Positions 1 through 11,799 of a stretch of DNA of 64,000 nt are shown piece by piece (the stretch's first letter is position 1; each line of letters begins with the position of its first letter). The stretch is taken from contig JABAKD010000023.1 of the NCBI GenBank assembly GCA_012845835.1, positions 16,302,702-16,366,701 of the forward strand, given 5' to 3'. A model generated the notes under the pieces. That model did not search any database and was not told the origin of the DNA. It saw nothing but the letters and a program-made list of their open reading frames with translations. A program made the position numbers and the translations under genes. The stretch is from Undaria pinnatifida (Eukaryota; Sar; Phaeophyceae; Laminariales; Alariaceae).

Positions 1-810
1 AGAGATAATGAAGATCAAGTTGTAAGGACTTGCTAATACAATTATATCAGTACTGTTTGGTGCTTGTAGCGAACTTTATAATCGGACTTAAAAAATGTCA
101 GCTGTTATTTCGATAGCAAATGTTCGACACTGTTGGTGCTGCCGCTGGTCGTCACGTGCCATGCCCATTCTCTTCAGGCTTACACGCAGCGGTTTGTGAT
201 AGTTCAATGGCGCGGGATGCCATCAGCTGGGCATGATACCCTTGTGCAGTGTGCTACGTACTGTCTCACACTAGACTTCATCGAAGCATGAACTACAGCC
301 CGCACACGTGACGTGCTACCGAATAACGCGCAAGACAACACACACCCTGGCATATTTTCTTCAGAGCCGATTTTCTCGAAACCAAGGGGGTCACGAGCGA
401 CGAAAATGGTGGTTTTGGAAATATATCGTCGATAGCTTCTGCCGTGAAAAATAGAATCGAAATTCGTTCAAGGGGGTGCATTATTGCGTGTTGTACGGTA
501 CACTCGCGTCATGTGTTGGCTTTCGCAATGGATCTCAAGAATGCACCGAATACATCAAGCACACGTGATGTGATACCCTCGTGCCGTGTGCTATGCTCAA
601 CACTGGACCTCATCAAGCCATCAACAAGTCACACTGATATCTGTGGAGCATACTTTTGAGCACATTCCAGCTTGGTGGCGAGCGTAAGGAGAAAACCGTG
701 ATTTTCGTGAGTGGCATAATCGCAGCATGACACACCTTATTGATAGCACAATCCGAAAAAACACAGGCACAAAAAAAGCAGGGGTGTTCACGAATCAGGT
801 CAAACTTCAC
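1..810. other. Anonymous sequence, no gene recognised
   Basis: Only short unrelated reading frames occur on both strands. I see no conserved motif, repeat or RNA gene. The stretch ends where GGGTC words begin. Confidence 0.5.
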
Positions 811-2200
811 GGGTCGGGTCGGGTCGGATCGTGAGCTGACCCGCGAAATTTTCGAGACATCTTGACCCAACCCGACCCGACCCCACTCGCGAGATTATAA
901 AACCTCTTGACCCAACCCGACCCGACCCGTGAGATATTAAAACATCCTGACTCGACTCGATCCGGCCCGAGAGATTTGAAAGCCTGTCGACCCGATCCGA
1001 CCTGACCCGCCACACTTCAAGTGACCCGTGAGGTGCGGGTTTCATGAGGGTTGGGTCGACTGCACCCGTGACGTATCTCAAGGGTCAAAGTCTAAAATTC
1101 ACGGGTCAAAGCACGTCTGGATATACCTCGGTCGGTTGGTTGGTCCTTGGTCCCTTGTACTGTTCCCAGCATGTCGTGCTGTCCGTTTTTTTTACCAGTA
1201 CTTGTATTGTTTGCAGCATTTTGCGGTGTGCGCGCGAAAAATGAGAAAGAGCGCAACCCCCACTTCCGCACTCAGCCGGGCCCGTAGCGCTAGACCTCCG
1301 GGTCGACCCGACAGCTCTAACCCGATGGCTTCTGCTTCCACCCCGACGAGCGAGCTAGCTGTGCAGTCTCCGGCCCCGGCAAGCAGCCTAGCTGAGTTGG
1401 CCCCGGCAGCAAGCCCACAACTGGGGCGGTGGATCCGTCAGTAGGGGCTACGATCCGCGAGGATCCGGGGTCTGCTGCCACAGTAGCTGCTGCTGCTGCT
1501 GCGACGACAGCTCCTGTCTTTTTTACGTTTCATCATATTTCGTACTGATATGATAATTCTTACCAGGTATTTCATGTGCACGTACGTTGTACATGGGTTC
1601 TTATATTGCCATGTATGTGTCGTCTTTATTGTTGTACCTTGCAATGCAGCAAGCGCGGGCGGTCTGGCTTTTTTTAACAGACTCGGGCGGATGACAACAT
1701 ACCTGAAAAATACCGACCGCTTTATCCGACACGCTATTCGAGTAAGAATTTACGACTGGTATGAGAGGTTAGTGCCTGGTATGTTTGTTCTGGACGCTAT
1801 AACACACGATCGGAGTATCGTCACGAGACAGGTTTTCGTGCAGGAAGGGGCAAGTTTTGTATCATTTTCGGACCCGCGCGGCGCCAGCACGACAAGGGCC
1901 CTCCGGCAGGCAGCTGTAAATTTGAAAAAAACGAATCCGCAGGCCAGATTCACGGGTTCGGCCCAGGGGTCACTCAAAAACAACCCGCGAGTCAAGGTAG
2001 CCTTTGATCCGCGAGTGGCCCGTATCTCGCGGGCCATGACCCGACCCGACCCGACCCACGAGATTTTTGAATCTCTTGACCCACCCGATCCGCGAGATTC
2101 AAAACTTCTTGACCCGACCCAACCCGACCTGATCCGTGATATTTAAAACATAACGACCCCACCCGACCCGACCCACTATATTTTGAAACCTCGCGAGTCG
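811..2200 (-). mobile_element. GGGTC-word repeat element, copy 1 (complete)
   Basis: Blocks of the pentamer GGGTC (here mostly as GACCC) lie at 811-1085 and 2030-2200 and enclose about 950 bp. The interior matches the other copies in reverse orientation: a CTG run near 1488-1502 (CAG on the element strand), a segment reading ATCCGCGAGGATC near 1454, and a region near 1800-2000 shared with 21760-21960. It runs opposite to the copies at 21.5-26.3 kb. No protein-coding region is convincing. Near the inner edge of one block the element strand holds a tRNA A-box-like motif (GGTCTAGCG type). It is best described as a non-autonomous repeat of unknown mobilising system. Confidence 0.6.
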
Positions 2201-4725
2201 GTTCACGGCCGGTGAAAAACCCTGCAACGAAGGCGGCATTGCCGGCGAAAAAAAACAGGGTACAAAGGACCAAGGTCTTGCACAATGGACACAACCATCA
2301 AAACCATTCAGCACACCTGTCCATGTTACTATCAATATACTTCGAAGTATTATTATTAATCGACACAGTGTCCTACCGTACGCCGTTAAAGAGAGAGGTA
2401 CAGCAGCAGCAGGTACAGAAAAACATCGCGCAGCAGTATCGCAGTACTACCTTGATGTACGTTTTCCTTGCTTCAGCCCACGTCGAATTGTGAATGCACA
2501 CGGCGCATTCTGCGTTCCAGTTATCGTACAAGAAAAGTTTCTCGAGGGGGCTGGAACACGCGAAATCGGCCTTGATAAGATATGAGGTCTACCACGAGAC
2601 CACCGGGGACGCCAGGTATATAAGGACATTAACCAACAAAAGGTTACGCGTGAAATGCCAACCAGGTACTGATGGTATGTTCAGAGGTGTTCACCGTACA
2701 ACCAAAACCGGGGTACTCGGCGAGTCAAACCCTGACTGAAAAAACACATGGCGGGTTCGGGTTCAACATGAAACTCCCAGATTCTGGTATTGGCAGGTAC
2801 CCGACCACCAACGAGTTTTGGTACTCGCGGGTTGTCCCCCGTTCAGCAGCTCGGGCAGCATACACATAAACCTTTCAGATCGTCCTAAAACGGACTTCCC
2901 ACCGGCCGATACTCACTCTCGAAGCACGGTGTCAGAGGCACATAACGGTGTCAGAGGCACATAAGCCCTTGACGTGCGGTCGTACTCGAACAGCAGCAAC
3001 GCTATTCATAAGTCATACTTTATGGTTGAGCAACGCCATTGGAACACCGGGTATTCAGATAAACTCGACACACCCGTTAGTAAACGCTATTTTTCAAGTA
3101 TATTGCTTGTTCGTGTGGCTATTTGGTGAAAACCCTCCATGTTGGTGGATCACGTCGGCGTGGGGCTTGGTGGGCCCTGCCGGGTGTTAATTATACCCCC
3201 AGGGATAGTTTGGAGGGCTAAGATCCGGGTGGGATCAAGGCGCCAAGCGGGAGGAGGGTGGAGTTTTGCTAACTTTAAAGTCGCACCGGACACTAGCGTA
3301 CCCGGGTAGTTTAGATGTCGTTATTTTCTTACGGTTTTCTCAGACGGTTTAGAGGATTGTCGGAAAAAACAAGTCAGGCGGAAATATCCTGTCGGCTCGC
3401 CAGAAATGTGTGTATGGGGGGGGGGGGATAGTGTTGGCCATATATATATTTTGCGCCCTCCGAGTTCCCACCATTTTCTTTTGCATGTATGATACGCGCA
3501 CCTGTTAAGGCTGTAGCAATGTTTTGATTAATTCCAACGCAAGTCCCTTCCGGCCTGATGGTTATTTTGGAGGGGGGCGCTTCTGTGGCGACTGGGGCCA
3601 TTCTGGCATGTCCTTGAGGTTTGCCACTGGTGTGTAGGATAGCAAAAATAAACTCGGACTTTGAGACGTCACCGACATACCGTGGAGGCCTGGGAAGTGG
3701 AAACCCCACCTAATGTGGCGTATGTAATGACGTAACACTTCTAATGTCGCTTTCTAAGTGTGCCTCGCTGAGTCAGTTTATCTAGCCGGGCGCGGACAGA
3801 ATACTCTGCCGGTCGCCAATCGTACCTAAACGCGCAGATGCGAGCCCTTCCGCCTGTACAAGTGTACAGCAGTGTATTGACTATCAGAGCTATCCGAGCA
3901 CCCGTTCGTGGTAGGCGGCTGAAACTTGCCAGGGTACACCACCACACCACCCCTAGTCCAAGCCTCCAAGACCGCCAAGGCAATACCTTTACATTGGGGT
4001 GCTGGAACTAGAACTTGCGAGCGCTAAATGAAAAAGTCCATCACAAACCAGACAGGAGAACAATAAGGCGAAAATATAAAAACAATAGAATCTATGTACC
4101 ACAACACAAGCAAACAAAAACAACTACTGTCAGATATGATGTATTAATAGTCATAAGGGTCGGCATCTCCGCCTCCATGGCGGTGGGTCTATGAATAGGA
4201 ATTAACCGATCGATGGGGAAATATGCCGTACCTATATGGAATTAACCGATCGCGGTACTTTCCCAGGAACGCAAAAAAACAGAATAAACACGATGGGTCC
4301 TATTTTAATGTATCGTAAGATTGAATGAAGCCCTCATCCATCCGATCGAAATGTCAAAAGCAGCAGCGTGCGGGGACAGCGGGTCCTATTGCAGTTTCGC
4401 GCAAGGTTTCAACCCTCATCCACTGGATCGAACATGTAAAATCGACGGCGCGCACGGGGCTCAATCCCTTGAACATCTGCCTAATTGTAGCAATAATATG
4501 TCCTTTTTGGTGCGAAACGCCCACACGCACATGGAAGTAGCTGGCCATTTGAGGTTAACACAACTACGTCGGTAAGTCGGCTATGTCGACTGAACGATTA
4601 TAAATCTATCGTAATTCCCTGTGCTTTCAATGATCAGCCACCGCCGGGGAACAACCCGCGGGCGATGTCTTACTCCATTCTGCACTGGCCGAGTCAAGAT
4701 TCGACTTACACAGCTCACGTCGGCA
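2201..4725. other. Anonymous intergenic stretch
   Basis: No supported gene. The stretch holds a short CAG run near 2401-2411, a few GGGTT/GGTAC words near 2755-2845, and a run of about 12 G near 3417-3428. Reading frames here are short, overlap on both strands and lack recognisable motifs. Confidence 0.4.
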
Positions 4726-4727
4726 AA

Positions 4728-4786
4728 ATATATATATATATATATATAAATTATAAAAATTAAATATATATATAATATATATATTT
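4728..4786. repeat. AT/TA microsatellite
   Basis: Near-pure TA dinucleotide runs are interrupted by a short A/T-rich spacer. Simple sequence; no function inferred. Confidence 0.9.
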
Positions 4787-4789
4787 CCC

Positions 4790-5230
4790 TGGTAAACTAA
4801 AATTGAAGATCACGAACATCGGCACTTGGCCCAGGTCGACCGGTTGATATCGTTGCTTCAAAACACCACGTCGGATGTATCGAGGTATCATCATCGTACG
4901 TTGAATGCACATCAGTTGTTGCCAGGTCGTGTTCTACCCGGCACATACTGCAGCGTACTTGGTACGGAGTGTACATGCATTCCTGGTTCAGCAGTTTTGG
5001 GTACACATGTACGCATACGCACATGTCGTACTTGTCCCACAGTAGTACAAGGGACCCCTTCGAAACGTGTTGACTTAATCCCCCGGTGCCGCAAGTTGAA
5101 AAGGGGAAACACAGACCCTCGATATGTTATACTAAGTACACCAGGTGCGAGCCTCTTGCGGGTATGAACAACGTGTGGTCGTGGCACGATCTTGATGATG
5201 CGTAGCGCACGCGAATACATGTTGTTGGTG
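4790..5230. other. Anonymous stretch
   Basis: Only overlapping short reading frames on both strands. No gene or repeat family recognised. Confidence 0.35.
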
Positions 5231-5231
5231 T

Positions 5232-5560
5232 TGTCAAATTAACTCGCATAATCAAATCCGTGGTCACAGGGCAGGCTCCAATCACTCTGGAGCTGAGGAA
5301 TACCCTAGGGAAAAACACAAACAACCGAAGGTGGTACACGCATAAACCACAGCTGACGCAATTCATGCCTCCACCAGAAACATATAAAAGTGAAATCGGG
5401 AGTCAGTCTACGATGTGCCAGGTCCATACCGGTGCATACGTGTCATTACTCGCGCCTGGAAAAACCGACTACCAGGTATACCGCTTGCCACCCAAGAAAG
5501 ACTACCACGTATATATTGCACGTAGTACCTATCATTATGCATACGCACGGCAGACGCAAG
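5232..5560 (-). repeat. Dispersed repeat R, copy 1
   Basis: Read on the minus strand, this matches 20945-21300 and 33783-34020. Shared blocks in the same order include GTCCTGTGACCACGGA, a GTTTTTTCCC stretch and ACTCCCGATTTCAC, ending near ATTAACTCGC. Copies are diverged with indels. It could be a solo LTR or a MITE; no TSD was identified. Confidence 0.6.
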
Positions 5561-6040
5561 TCAATTGGATACACGGACACAACGCAACGTTGTTGTCACA
5601 ATCCTGACACCAGGCACCGGTAGTTAACAGCTCGAAGCGCTGTTTTCGCCTAACACCTGATAGTGGACCGTCGTGTACGTACGTACTAGATATGTGGCTG
5701 CATGGGGATGCCATGGAAATTCAAAGGAAAAGTACACCTGGTACCTGATACGAATAAGGCATTGCGTTAAAATCATCTGGATTGTGTTCCTTTTGCGATG
5801 GTACACACACGGAAATACACAACCATCGTTCGTGGCTGTTGCAAACCAAGCGAAGGCCTTGATGGCGTACTCAATAGCGCGGTACTCGGCCACGCATGGG
5901 TCTTGTTGGTCTATGCGCTCTGATTTTCGGGAAACAGGGACCGTAAATAAGGAAAAAAACAACAACAACGAGCTGGTTCCATAAACAATCGACTTTTCGC
6001 GTTCAAGCTTTTGCACCTTGGTTTAGAGAGTTTGACAACG
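5561..6040. other. Anonymous stretch upstream of copia remnant
   Basis: No clear motif. It may hold further decayed retrotransposon sequence, but I cannot support that from the reading frames. Confidence 0.3.
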
Positions 6041-6044
6041 AAAT

Positions 6045-6480
6045 TTGGCAGGGTTGTGCGTCATGACAAAGAAAAGCAACTCCATGTGGAGGTTCTTTTC
6101 TTTTCCTTCTACCGATACATTTTGCCAGTTTGTTTTGGACTTTTCGGTTATTTCCACCCTTCCTGACGAACGCAATATATGTATTTTCGAAAAAGTCCAC
6201 CAAGGAGTCGGTCTGCGTTCTAATGAAATACAGCTCTTCCAAATTTCGATTTCCAACTCTCAAAAGCCAAGGGGCACACATAATTGCCGCGAAAAGTAAA
6301 TAGTCCCCTGTAGGTTTCCAAAGAGACCTGTACATTATTCAAGTACTTCGGCAGGCGTTTGTTATGGCCATCCCTCGCGGCTCGCAGAACAATCCAAGGG
6401 TCATGGACGTCTTCTCCTTGCTGATGCGATTATAAACATGTTTAGTGTTGAATGACTCGACGTATTGCCCGAGTTATGGT
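6045..6480 (+). pseudogene. Decayed Ty1/copia-type integrase fragment 1
   Basis: The plus-strand translation resembles a copia integrase core. A segment MWRFFSFPSTDTFCQF recalls the conserved W-FL-KSDTF block. About 30 residues on, VGLRSNEIQLF sits where LRSDNGGEF is expected, so the catalytic Asp is replaced by Asn. After a frame change, RLAEQSKGHGRLLLADAI recalls the NG-AER-NRTL-DAV helix, and LDVLPELW follows an in-frame stop. Frameshifts, the stop and the lost acidic residue mark it as dead. No LTRs, protease or reverse transcriptase were found nearby. The match is by recall of family motifs only. Confidence 0.45.
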
Positions 6481-7281
6481 CTAAATACAAAAACATATAT
6501 CTGAGACCAGTGACAATGGAAGGCCACAAGTTTGAAATTCCCGAAGATCCCAGCGAAACTTTGCCTGGACAGTCGCCTACGGGCCCAATTTTGTAGAAGT
6601 GTTTTTTGAAACTTTCCAGATTTACGTAAAAATCGATTTCTCGAGGCGATCTTGGCCAACATCTGCTTGAGAAATTCTCGAGCAGATCTTGGACTAGACG
6701 CGGCGTACCTTCGTGTTCTCCGCACACTTCGTTCGACGAAATCAACGACAGCGTCGTGAACTCTGAACGTGGCGAGCTCGTTAGGGACTCAGACCCCTTC
6801 TAGGTGTACAGCGCTCACTCTACGGCCGGTGATTTGTGGCGGGTGCCGATCAGGCCTCTGTTAAAAACACATTTGGCGGCTGGTGTGTAGAAAACTGAGA
6901 CAAAAACTCTATCGTCTCCCACCGGGCGAAAAACAGAATTTTGAGAGGATGTGACGGAAGACCACAGGACAACACAAGCAACCTCTCACGCCCTAGAGCG
7001 TGGATCGATATGAACTCTTCAGCATTGTCACCTACACTCATGTGACCTTGTCCGGAGCGAAGAGCAGTGGCCATGGGTTGTCTTCATCTCGAGATCGAAG
7101 GTCAATCGTGTTTGTTGGACAATATTGATCAAGGCTCGATGAAAAATAGACAAATTGACCTGTAGGACCACATATCCAAAAAAAAGAGCCAGTAAAAGAT
7201 GTAAATTTTAATCGTTTTTCCCCATAGCGACGTTACCCGGAATATTTCAGCAAATAACCCCCAAAAAAGTTTGGAAACGTT

Positions 7282-7563
7282 TTGGCCAAACTTAAGGCTC
7301 TTCATTGTCGTCGGTCTGATACCTGCTGGGTTATAGGCAGCTCAAATCCCTACGCAACAACGCCTCTCCAAGTAATATCAACAATTTCAATGTCTAGCGA
7401 ACTATGGCTCGCACGCCAAAACGAGCTTCACCGATGCGTTACCCTTGTTGATGCGGTCACGTGGATGTGCTTAGTGCAGAATAATTCGGCGTATTCATTG
7501 TTCTATGGGCCGAAGGTGGAACATCACAACCGCCCGTGGAACCAGCTTATAAGAATCAATCTG
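7282..7563 (+). pseudogene. Decayed Ty1/copia-type integrase fragment 2
   Basis: A short plus-strand frame contains LKALHCRRSDTCWVIG, recalling the LRSDNG region, and RQNELHRCVTLVDAVTWMC, recalling NG-AER-NRTLVDAVR-ML of copia integrases. SAYSLFYGPKV follows, in place of the LPxxLWxEAV segment. It covers the same part of the protein as the remnant near 6.4 kb but the DNA differs strongly, so the two are separate old insertions or an old duplication. The spacing between motifs is shorter than in intact elements. It cannot encode a working enzyme. Confidence 0.4.
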
Positions 7564-8673
7564 TGAAGATATTTGCGATAATGGTCGGTCGGAAATATTT
7601 TTTTTTCATGACAAAAGGTTGATATAATATTTCAAACCGGTACGCATCTGCATCACGTACCAGAACACCATGCCCCACTGTCACAGAACGAAATGCGCGA
7701 CCGTAGTCGATACGGACCTTCGTTCTTCCCAATACAAGCAACGATAGCCAGCAGCAACACAGTTAAGCCTATGACGTTTACGGCGTTGCTTGCGGTGGTC
7801 TTTATTTTTCTCGCACGAGGTCTCCTTTACACACTACATCCAAGGGCCAGTATTTTTAAAACCACGAGTTATTTATAGTTATGCATAGGTTTACTTGCTC
7901 TTCATATCGAGCGTACCCGAAAGTAAAAACAAGAGCGCAGGGGAGGGGCCACAACTGAAAAGGCACGCACGCGTATAAGTATAAGCAGTCGAGGTAGTGG
8001 TGATGATAGCATTTGAGTACCTAAAGAGCTGCCCGAAAGGAAATACCCTTCCACTCTGGTGGTGTAGTCCGCTTTACCAACCGAGGTTGGGTCAAGGCGT
8101 CACAAAACAGCGGCCCTTTTGTAGTAGTAAGTGAAGCAGCAGGGGCACAACAGCAGCACCCTCGTAGCAGTAATATGAAGCACAGCAGCATGCAAGCAGC
8201 AAAAACAGAACAAAAAGGCAGCGGCAACTTCAACTCATACTGCTATTGGGTAGCTCAGACGTAGAATTGGAAGCAGCAGGCCGTAGCAGGCTGCAGCAGC
8301 AGGCAGCAAAGCAGGCAGCAACAACAGGCAGCAACAACAGACAGCAACAGGGGACAAACGAGCTGTAGCGTTCATTATGAAATGGCCCGCTAAACAAAAA
8401 TGTAGGGACCGCTGAGTTTGTTTATATGAAATTCTAACAATCCCTACAATATCGCCCATGATGATTCAACCAAGAAAAAAATAATGAGTTCTCGCGCTCA
8501 AGCCTCTTGGCTGTGGCCGCCCTGCGTCCACAAGCCCAAGGTAACTAGCTCATGACGAAACTGCCCGTCTCCCTCCTTCTTCCCACCCATATAACCTCCA
8601 GTCCCCGCCAGAGCCTGCTTCCGCCAAGGGCTCGTTCGTAATCACGAGCTCTTCCGCATGCCAGGAACAGGCC
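7564..8673. other. Anonymous stretch with GCAGCA runs
   Basis: No supported gene. A GCAGCA/GCAACA-rich segment lies at about 8130-8350, which explains the Cys/Leu-rich minus-strand frames there. Confidence 0.4.
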
Positions 8674-8855
8674 GGCTCTGGCAAGTGTTCAATAGTGGCG
8701 CGTATCATGAACAAAAAAAAATCACAAATTTTCCGGGCATTTCTGCCGGGGGCTGCGTGCCCTACTTATACCCAAAAAAAACTAGAGGCGTGTGGCGGCG
8801 CGAGCGCTACGCAAGTTGAAGCGAATGTAGCACGAGTCAGGGGTTATTCTGTGCA
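8674..8855 (+). repeat. 180-200 bp direct repeat, left copy
   Basis: Matches 9583-9782. Both copies share TTCAATAG-GGCGC near the start, TTTTCCGGGCA, GCTGCGTGCCCTAC, and a long well-kept 3' part with AGTTGAAGCGAATGTAGCAC. The pair encloses about 730 bp. The left copy can be read as TG...CA, but no primer-binding site or pol motif is visible, so an LTR nature is unproven. Confidence 0.75.
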
Positions 8856-9582
8856 ATCTCCCTGCTCTCAGTCCCGGAGAACTGTGCTTCTTCGTTTGCC
8901 GTGCTCTCTGTGTCGACAAGGTGTGAAGTGTGCCTCACTAGTAATTGGGGGTAATAAGGCGGTGACCTCAATACCTGCAATAATAGTAGTCCAATCTGCA
9001 ATGTCGGTTGAATACGGAAAACATGGGGGGAGGCCAGCAAGCCAAAAACAGCAAGCAGCATAATACCTGGCCATCATCTACGTGGTAGATGCAAACTCAA
9101 CCAACGCAAACCAACATCTACGCGGTTTGATCTTTGGGCTATTTTGTCCGAGAAAAACTCGGCACTCGTACTACTGCTGCTGCTGTGCTCATCGCAGCAG
9201 CAGCAGCAGCAGCACAGCAAGAGGGGTATCAGCGGTAGCATCAGCAGCACGGCACACGAGACCAGAGCCGGGTCAGTGCCGCTGTGCGTGCGTCTCGTCG
9301 ACCAACCTCTCAGCTGTGGTAGCTTTGTCGCCATCGGAGGCTGCCTCCATCTGGTACTACTACTACTGTCCGTGCACACTGCTGCGAGCTGCTGGCGGTC
9401 GAGCTTGTTTCAATCAAATGGCGACACGAAACCGACAAACTTCTGATGATACCCCCGGTTCCCTTTTCGTTGCCATCCAGACGTATGAAAGCCTACTTTA
9501 ATCAAGCCAAAGCAAATGCGACAATAAGCCGACATCGGGTTACGACACATTACCGATGGCCGTGCTCCGATGATAAAAAAAT
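8856..9582. other. Interval between direct repeats, CAG/CTG rich
   Basis: Holds triplet runs at about 9170-9215 (CTG then CAG, mutually complementary, a potential hairpin). The serine-, cysteine- and glutamine-rich frames reported by translation are products of these triplets. No gene is recognised. Confidence 0.45.
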
Positions 9583-9782
9583 GGCTCTCCTGGCAATTTT
9601 TCAATAGCGGCGCATATATAATAAAACAAAATACCAAGAAAAAAGATTCATATTATTTTCCGGGCACTTCTGCCGAGGGCTGCGTGCCCTACGTTTACCC
9701 CCCCCAAAAAAGAGGCGTGTCGCGGCGCGTGAGCTACGCAAGTTGAAGCGAATGTAGCACGAGTCAGGGGTTATTTTGTGCA
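9583..9782 (+). repeat. 180-200 bp direct repeat, right copy
   Basis: Second copy of the repeat at 8674-8855, with a longer A-rich segment in its first half. It ends 3 bp before a hairpin-element terminus at 9786. Confidence 0.75.
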
Positions 9783-9785
9783 CTA

Positions 9786-9842
9786 CAAGGGCTCCGCATG
9801 GGTGCCGGCTTTTGCCGGCAGTCATGCTTCGGGTAGGGCAGA
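9786..9842 (-). mobile_element. Hairpin-element terminus, divergent family
   Basis: After a TA at 9784-9785 comes CAAGGGCTCCGC, identical to the terminus of the 12.5, 15.0 and 43.3 kb elements. A different stem-loop follows: GCATGGGTGCCGGC, loop TTTT, then GCCGGCAGTCATGC. The terminal 12 nt and the presence of a stem are shared, but the stem sequence is not. The far end of this element was not found. Confidence 0.5.
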
Positions 9843-10279
9843 GCAGAGCACCTCGAATTGTTCGATTCGATATTCGATAGAGTAAACAACGTTACCACAC
9901 ATAGTCTACGTTTACAGTATGTAAGGTGATGCCAAGAGTTCGATATAGACTAACAATGGACTACTTGCTGCCGTTTCTTACGTGATTCCGATTCCGAGCT
10001 TCATCAAATTTCGATCGGATAAATCCGAGCACACGCGGACTGACCCTCTAGTCTGGCCATGAAGAGATGTGACGAGTTTGTTTTTCGTAATGTTTTTACT
10101 CAACCAAGGATCCGGGGCCAGCAAGGTGACTAGTCGTGTCTGCTGCGTGTTGTCTTCGTATCCGTTGAGAGGCGCGCACTGAGCCAGCTTCTGCTAAAGC
10201 ATGCATGATAGCATCTAGATCCGAGCCTCGCAGACCGACTGTCTGTATGTAGTCTGATTATGGAGAGACGTGCTGATCG
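9843..10279. other. Anonymous stretch
   Basis: No supported feature. It may be interior of the element whose terminus lies at 9786. Confidence 0.3.
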
Positions 10280-10777
10280 GTGTACGAGGCGCGAAACACG
10301 GTATCGCTGCCTTCGTCATTCCACTCCTCGAATGCTATTGCAATACTGCTTGTTGCTGTAGATTGCTCATTTCTAGATACAGTACGCGATACATGTAGTT
10401 TTGTAGCCATGCAGTCAGTTTACCGAAACAGACATGGTTGGGTAGATTTGTTTAGCCGAAGGCACAAGAGGTATGGATGCATGGGCTCGGATGCATGCTC
10501 CGGCGTAGAAGCGTTTTGCCGAGGCGAGGAAGATGGGTTGATGTGTGTAAAAAAAGTGAGATTTGTTCTATGGATGCTACATGGTGTGCCCATGGGTGAG
10601 ATGCGGTCGAAAATTGAAAGGGTATGGGCCGTGAAGAGCCTGGGGCAAAGTCGGTCCGCATGGTGTATTTTGCGAAAGAAAGCGTTATGGGTCGCGTCAG
10701 GAAACGGTGACGGCCGAAGCCGCGGTACGATGTACGGCAAGGAGTTGGTGTCAATAACCGGTACGAGGCTGAGTTGA
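10280..10777 (+). CDS. Hypothetical reading frame of 165 codons
   Basis: One of the longer plus-strand frames in this part of the window. The opposite strand is also open for about 120 codons over the same bases, so openness may be chance. The translation has no recognisable domain, signal peptide or membrane segment. Arg, Gly and Ser are frequent. The product is unknown and the gene status doubtful. Confidence 0.15.
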   Translation: MYEARNTVSLPSSFHSSNAIAILLVAVDCSFLDTVRDTCSFVAMQSVYRNRHGWVDLFSRRHKRYGCMGSDACSGVEAFCRGEEDGLMCVKKVRFVLWMLHGVPMGEMRSKIERVWAVKSLGQSRSAWCILRKKALWVASGNGDGRSRGTMYGKELVSITGTRLS

Positions 10778-11014
10778 CCAATCACCGTCGCGGATCGGGG
10801 TAAAAAAACCTAGATGTATTCTGCTGTACCGCACGGTGGCGCGGAATGGTGGGGGTATACCGCTTTCTGTCGTCTGCCCATATATATATATAAAGCACGG
10901 AAACCTGTCGTTGATAGATGCTGTTGACACACATTGATAGTAGTAGCACAACGCACATAAAGCAACAGTCACAGTCACAGACACATAAATTAATTAGCAG
11001 TACTGAGGCGTACA

Positions 11015-11240
11015 TACAGTGGGGGACTCCCAATAATAGTGCCGGTTGAGAAGTGCCACTGCTCTCTGTAATGCCGGCAAGAACAGCACTTCATAAAAAC
11101 AAAGTATGGAAGCCCCACTATCAATACCTGGTGGTGGTTTTTTGTCTTGGATAGCATAGTATTGATGCTGGTATAGTGGGCTGCCACATACCACGTGTGC
11201 TGTCTCTGCACAAAACACGTACCACACGCACGGTAGTAAA
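11015..11240 (+). repeat. GTGCCGGT repeat Q, copy 1
   Basis: First of three related blocks. It shares AATAGTGCCGGTTGA, TGCTCTCTGTAATGCCGG and ACCACACGC with the next copies. Confidence 0.55.
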
Positions 11241-11264
11241 TTATCAGTTTTCGCTGTCATTCAT

Positions 11265-11690
11265 TGCTGGCAAATAACAGGTAGAGAGCCGGTTGAATAG
11301 TGCCGTCATACTACTATTGCTCTGTGTGCCGGTGGAATCACTTGGCACGACTGGAACTCTCTTGACTGTAGTAGGGTAGCTATGTATGGGAACCCTATTC
11401 CAATATAGTGCCGGTGTCCTGAGTACCACTGGCACGTACGCCGGCCAATCATACAAATGATCTATGACAGCCCTAGCATCAAGGGTAGTGCCGGTATATT
11501 GGGCTGGCACATACACAAGTGCCGGCACTACCGTATATGTGGTGCAGTCTCCCCACACACAATATAATGCTGTCTCCCCACACACTATAACATACGCACC
11601 GCAGCAAAGCATGAGTAAGTTACAGACACATCGTACAGCAGCAGAGCAGCAGTAGTGGTAGCAGCAGCGGCAACACACAGGCAGAGTAGG
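11265..11690 (+). repeat. GTGCCGGT repeat Q, copy 2
   Basis: Longest copy. TTCGCTGTCATTCATTGCTGGCAAA leads into GCCGGTTGAATAGTGCCG, AATCACTTGGCACG, GTAGCTATGTATGG, ACCCTATTCCAATATAGTG and CCGGTGTCCTGA (here broken into short motifs). It ends near a run of CAGAGCAGCAG. No coding potential seen. Confidence 0.65.
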
Positions 11691-11799
11691 GCAGAGCAGG
11701 ACCTTCCCCGCTTCCGCCATGCTTTTCTTATCTTCGTGTCATGACGCTGTCGAGCGTTGTGCTAAAAATGTTGTTTAGTTTTGGGCTTGAAGGTGTACG

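Noticed and set aside
807..1081. Overlapping Gly/Arg/Ser-rich frames over the GGGTC arrays
   Set aside because: The pentamer read in any frame gives RVGSG-type repeats. They are products of simple sequence, not proteins.
8674..9782. LTR retrotransposon with 180-bp LTRs
   Set aside because: The direct repeats exist, but the right copy does not begin with TG, and no primer-binding site, polypurine tract or pol remnant lies between them.
10280..10785. Confident protein-coding gene at 10.3-10.8 kb
   Set aside because: Both strands are open and neither translation shows a domain. Kept only as a low-confidence frame.
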